Assembly: GCA_028707745.1 (NCBI GenBank)
Contig: JAQWAJ010000121.1
Coordinates: 1-6,104 of the forward strand
Length of the DNA: 6,104 nucleotides
Source: Bacteroidales bacterium
GTDB lineage: Bacteria; Bacteroidota; Bacteroidia; Bacteroidales; UBA12481
Reading direction: 5' to 3'
The position numbers were made by a program, and so were the translations under genes. Below the pieces are notes generated by a model, which saw only the letters and a list, made by a program, of their open reading frames with translations, was not told the origin of the DNA and made no database searches. Of this stretch, positions 5,655-6,104 are shown piece after piece; within the stretch, counting starts at the first letter, position 1, and each line of letters opens with the position of its first letter.

Positions 5655-6104
5655 GTGATAGAAAAAAATCGAATAGAAAACATTGTTAATGAGGCCATTA
5701 GCGGAACAGAAATTTTTCTGGTTGATGTTCACATAGGCCGCAGCAATGTGATTCAGGTTTTTATCGATCACCAAAATGGAATCAGTTTGGATGATTGTGC
5801 CAGAGTTCATCAAGGTATTGAAAGTCAGTTAGACCGGGAACAGGAAGATTACGAGCTTCAGGTTTCCTCCCCGGGGCTGGGTCAGCCCATCAGGGTGTTT
5901 CCTCAGTACGTGAAAGCAGTTGGGGAGAAGTTAAATATCTTGCTCGAAGAAGGAGAAGTCATAAAGGGCACCTTGCTAGAGGCCAGGCCTGCGGAAGCAG
6001 GAAAAGAGGCTGAGCTGGTTGTTCGCCAAACGGGGACCAAAAGAAAGCCGGCATCTGAAGAGCCGGTTATGATTGACATTAGCCGGATAAAAACGGTACG
6101 TGTT
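5655..6104 (+). CDS. rimP: Ribosome maturation factor RimP, 3'-truncated by the window edge
   Basis: RimP (DUF150) binds the 30S subunit and assists late assembly of its head region. The frame from GTG at 5655 is open to the last base, giving 150 residues with no stop, so probably only a few codons are missing. The N-terminal domain has GTEIFLVDVHIGRSNVIQVF (17-36), the usual strand pair, then IDHQNGISLDDCARVHQGIE (37-56). The signature DYELQVSSPGLGQPIR (65-80) matches the family pattern YxLEVSSPG. Canonical RimP has Asp/Glu-Arg-Pro after this; here it is Gly-Gln-Pro, as I recall from Bacteroidetes homologues. The C-terminal SH3-like domain starts near 85 (YVKAVGEKLNILLEEGEVIK) with a charged insertion at about 110-137. 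I chose GTG because MIEK is the usual N-terminus in the phylum and no ATG lies upstream in frame. nusA and infB are the usual next genes but lie outside the window. The leader carries a terminator-like hairpin. Confidence 0.93.
   Translation, partial: MIEKNRIENIVNEAISGTEIFLVDVHIGRSNVIQVFIDHQNGISLDDCARVHQGIESQLDREQEDYELQVSSPGLGQPIRVFPQYVKAVGEKLNILLEEGEVIKGTLLEARPAEAGKEAELVVRQTGTKRKPASEEPVMIDISRIKTVRV

Noticed and set aside
1..6104. Mobile element, CRISPR array, toxin-antitoxin or defence system
   Set aside because: No terminal inverted repeats, spaced direct repeats, transposase or integrase motifs, or defence domains were found. Nearly every base outside the listed gaps belongs to recognised housekeeping genes. 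The HD protein belongs to the COG1078 housekeeping group and not to a defence cluster.

Overview
The window is an ordinary core-genome segment from a Gram-negative member of the phylum Bacteroidota (Bacteroidetes). Three things support this. First, LpxC and FabZ are fused into one polypeptide, an arrangement typical of that phylum. Second, the order HD-hydrolase, lpxD, lpxC-fabZ, lpxA is one I recognise from Bacteroidetes. Third, the promoter-like sequences match the Bacteroidetes type (TTTG near -33, TAnnTTTG near -7), and the leaders are A/T-rich with no Shine-Dalgarno motif. I would not name a genus from the sequence alone.

Layout. The 3' part of thiL (thiamine-monophosphate kinase) runs rightward from the left edge to 854. 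It converges on, and overlaps by 6 bp, the end of lpxA. A leftward block covers 849-5452. In transcription order it holds a COG1078-type HD phosphohydrolase (5452-4193), lpxD (4142-3123), the lpxC-fabZ fusion (3042-1639) and lpxA (1634-849). A 202-bp divergent intergenic region (5453-5654) separates this block from rimP. rimP starts at a GTG at 5655, runs rightward and leaves the window just before its expected end.

How the genes work together. LpxA acylates UDP-GlcNAc, the LpxC domain deacetylates the product, and LpxD adds the second acyl chain: the first three dedicated steps of lipid A synthesis. The FabZ domain dehydrates (R)-3-hydroxyacyl-ACP for fatty-acid elongation. It therefore competes with LpxA and LpxD for the same acyl donor, so one gene block holds the branch point between phospholipid and lipid A. 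The HD protein is probably a dNTP triphosphohydrolase-like enzyme; its link to lipid A is only by position.

I found no mobile elements, CRISPR arrays, tRNA or rRNA genes, and no clearly new system. The most interesting non-coding signals are: (a) a 9-bp hairpin followed by a T-run in the rimP leader, which looks like an attenuator, with a two-codon ORF ending in its left arm; (b) a run of nine C just before the HD-hydrolase start codon; (c) two perfect TATTTTTG boxes upstream of lpxC-fabZ and a third upstream of rimP; and (d) interlocked stop codons at the thiL/lpxA junction.
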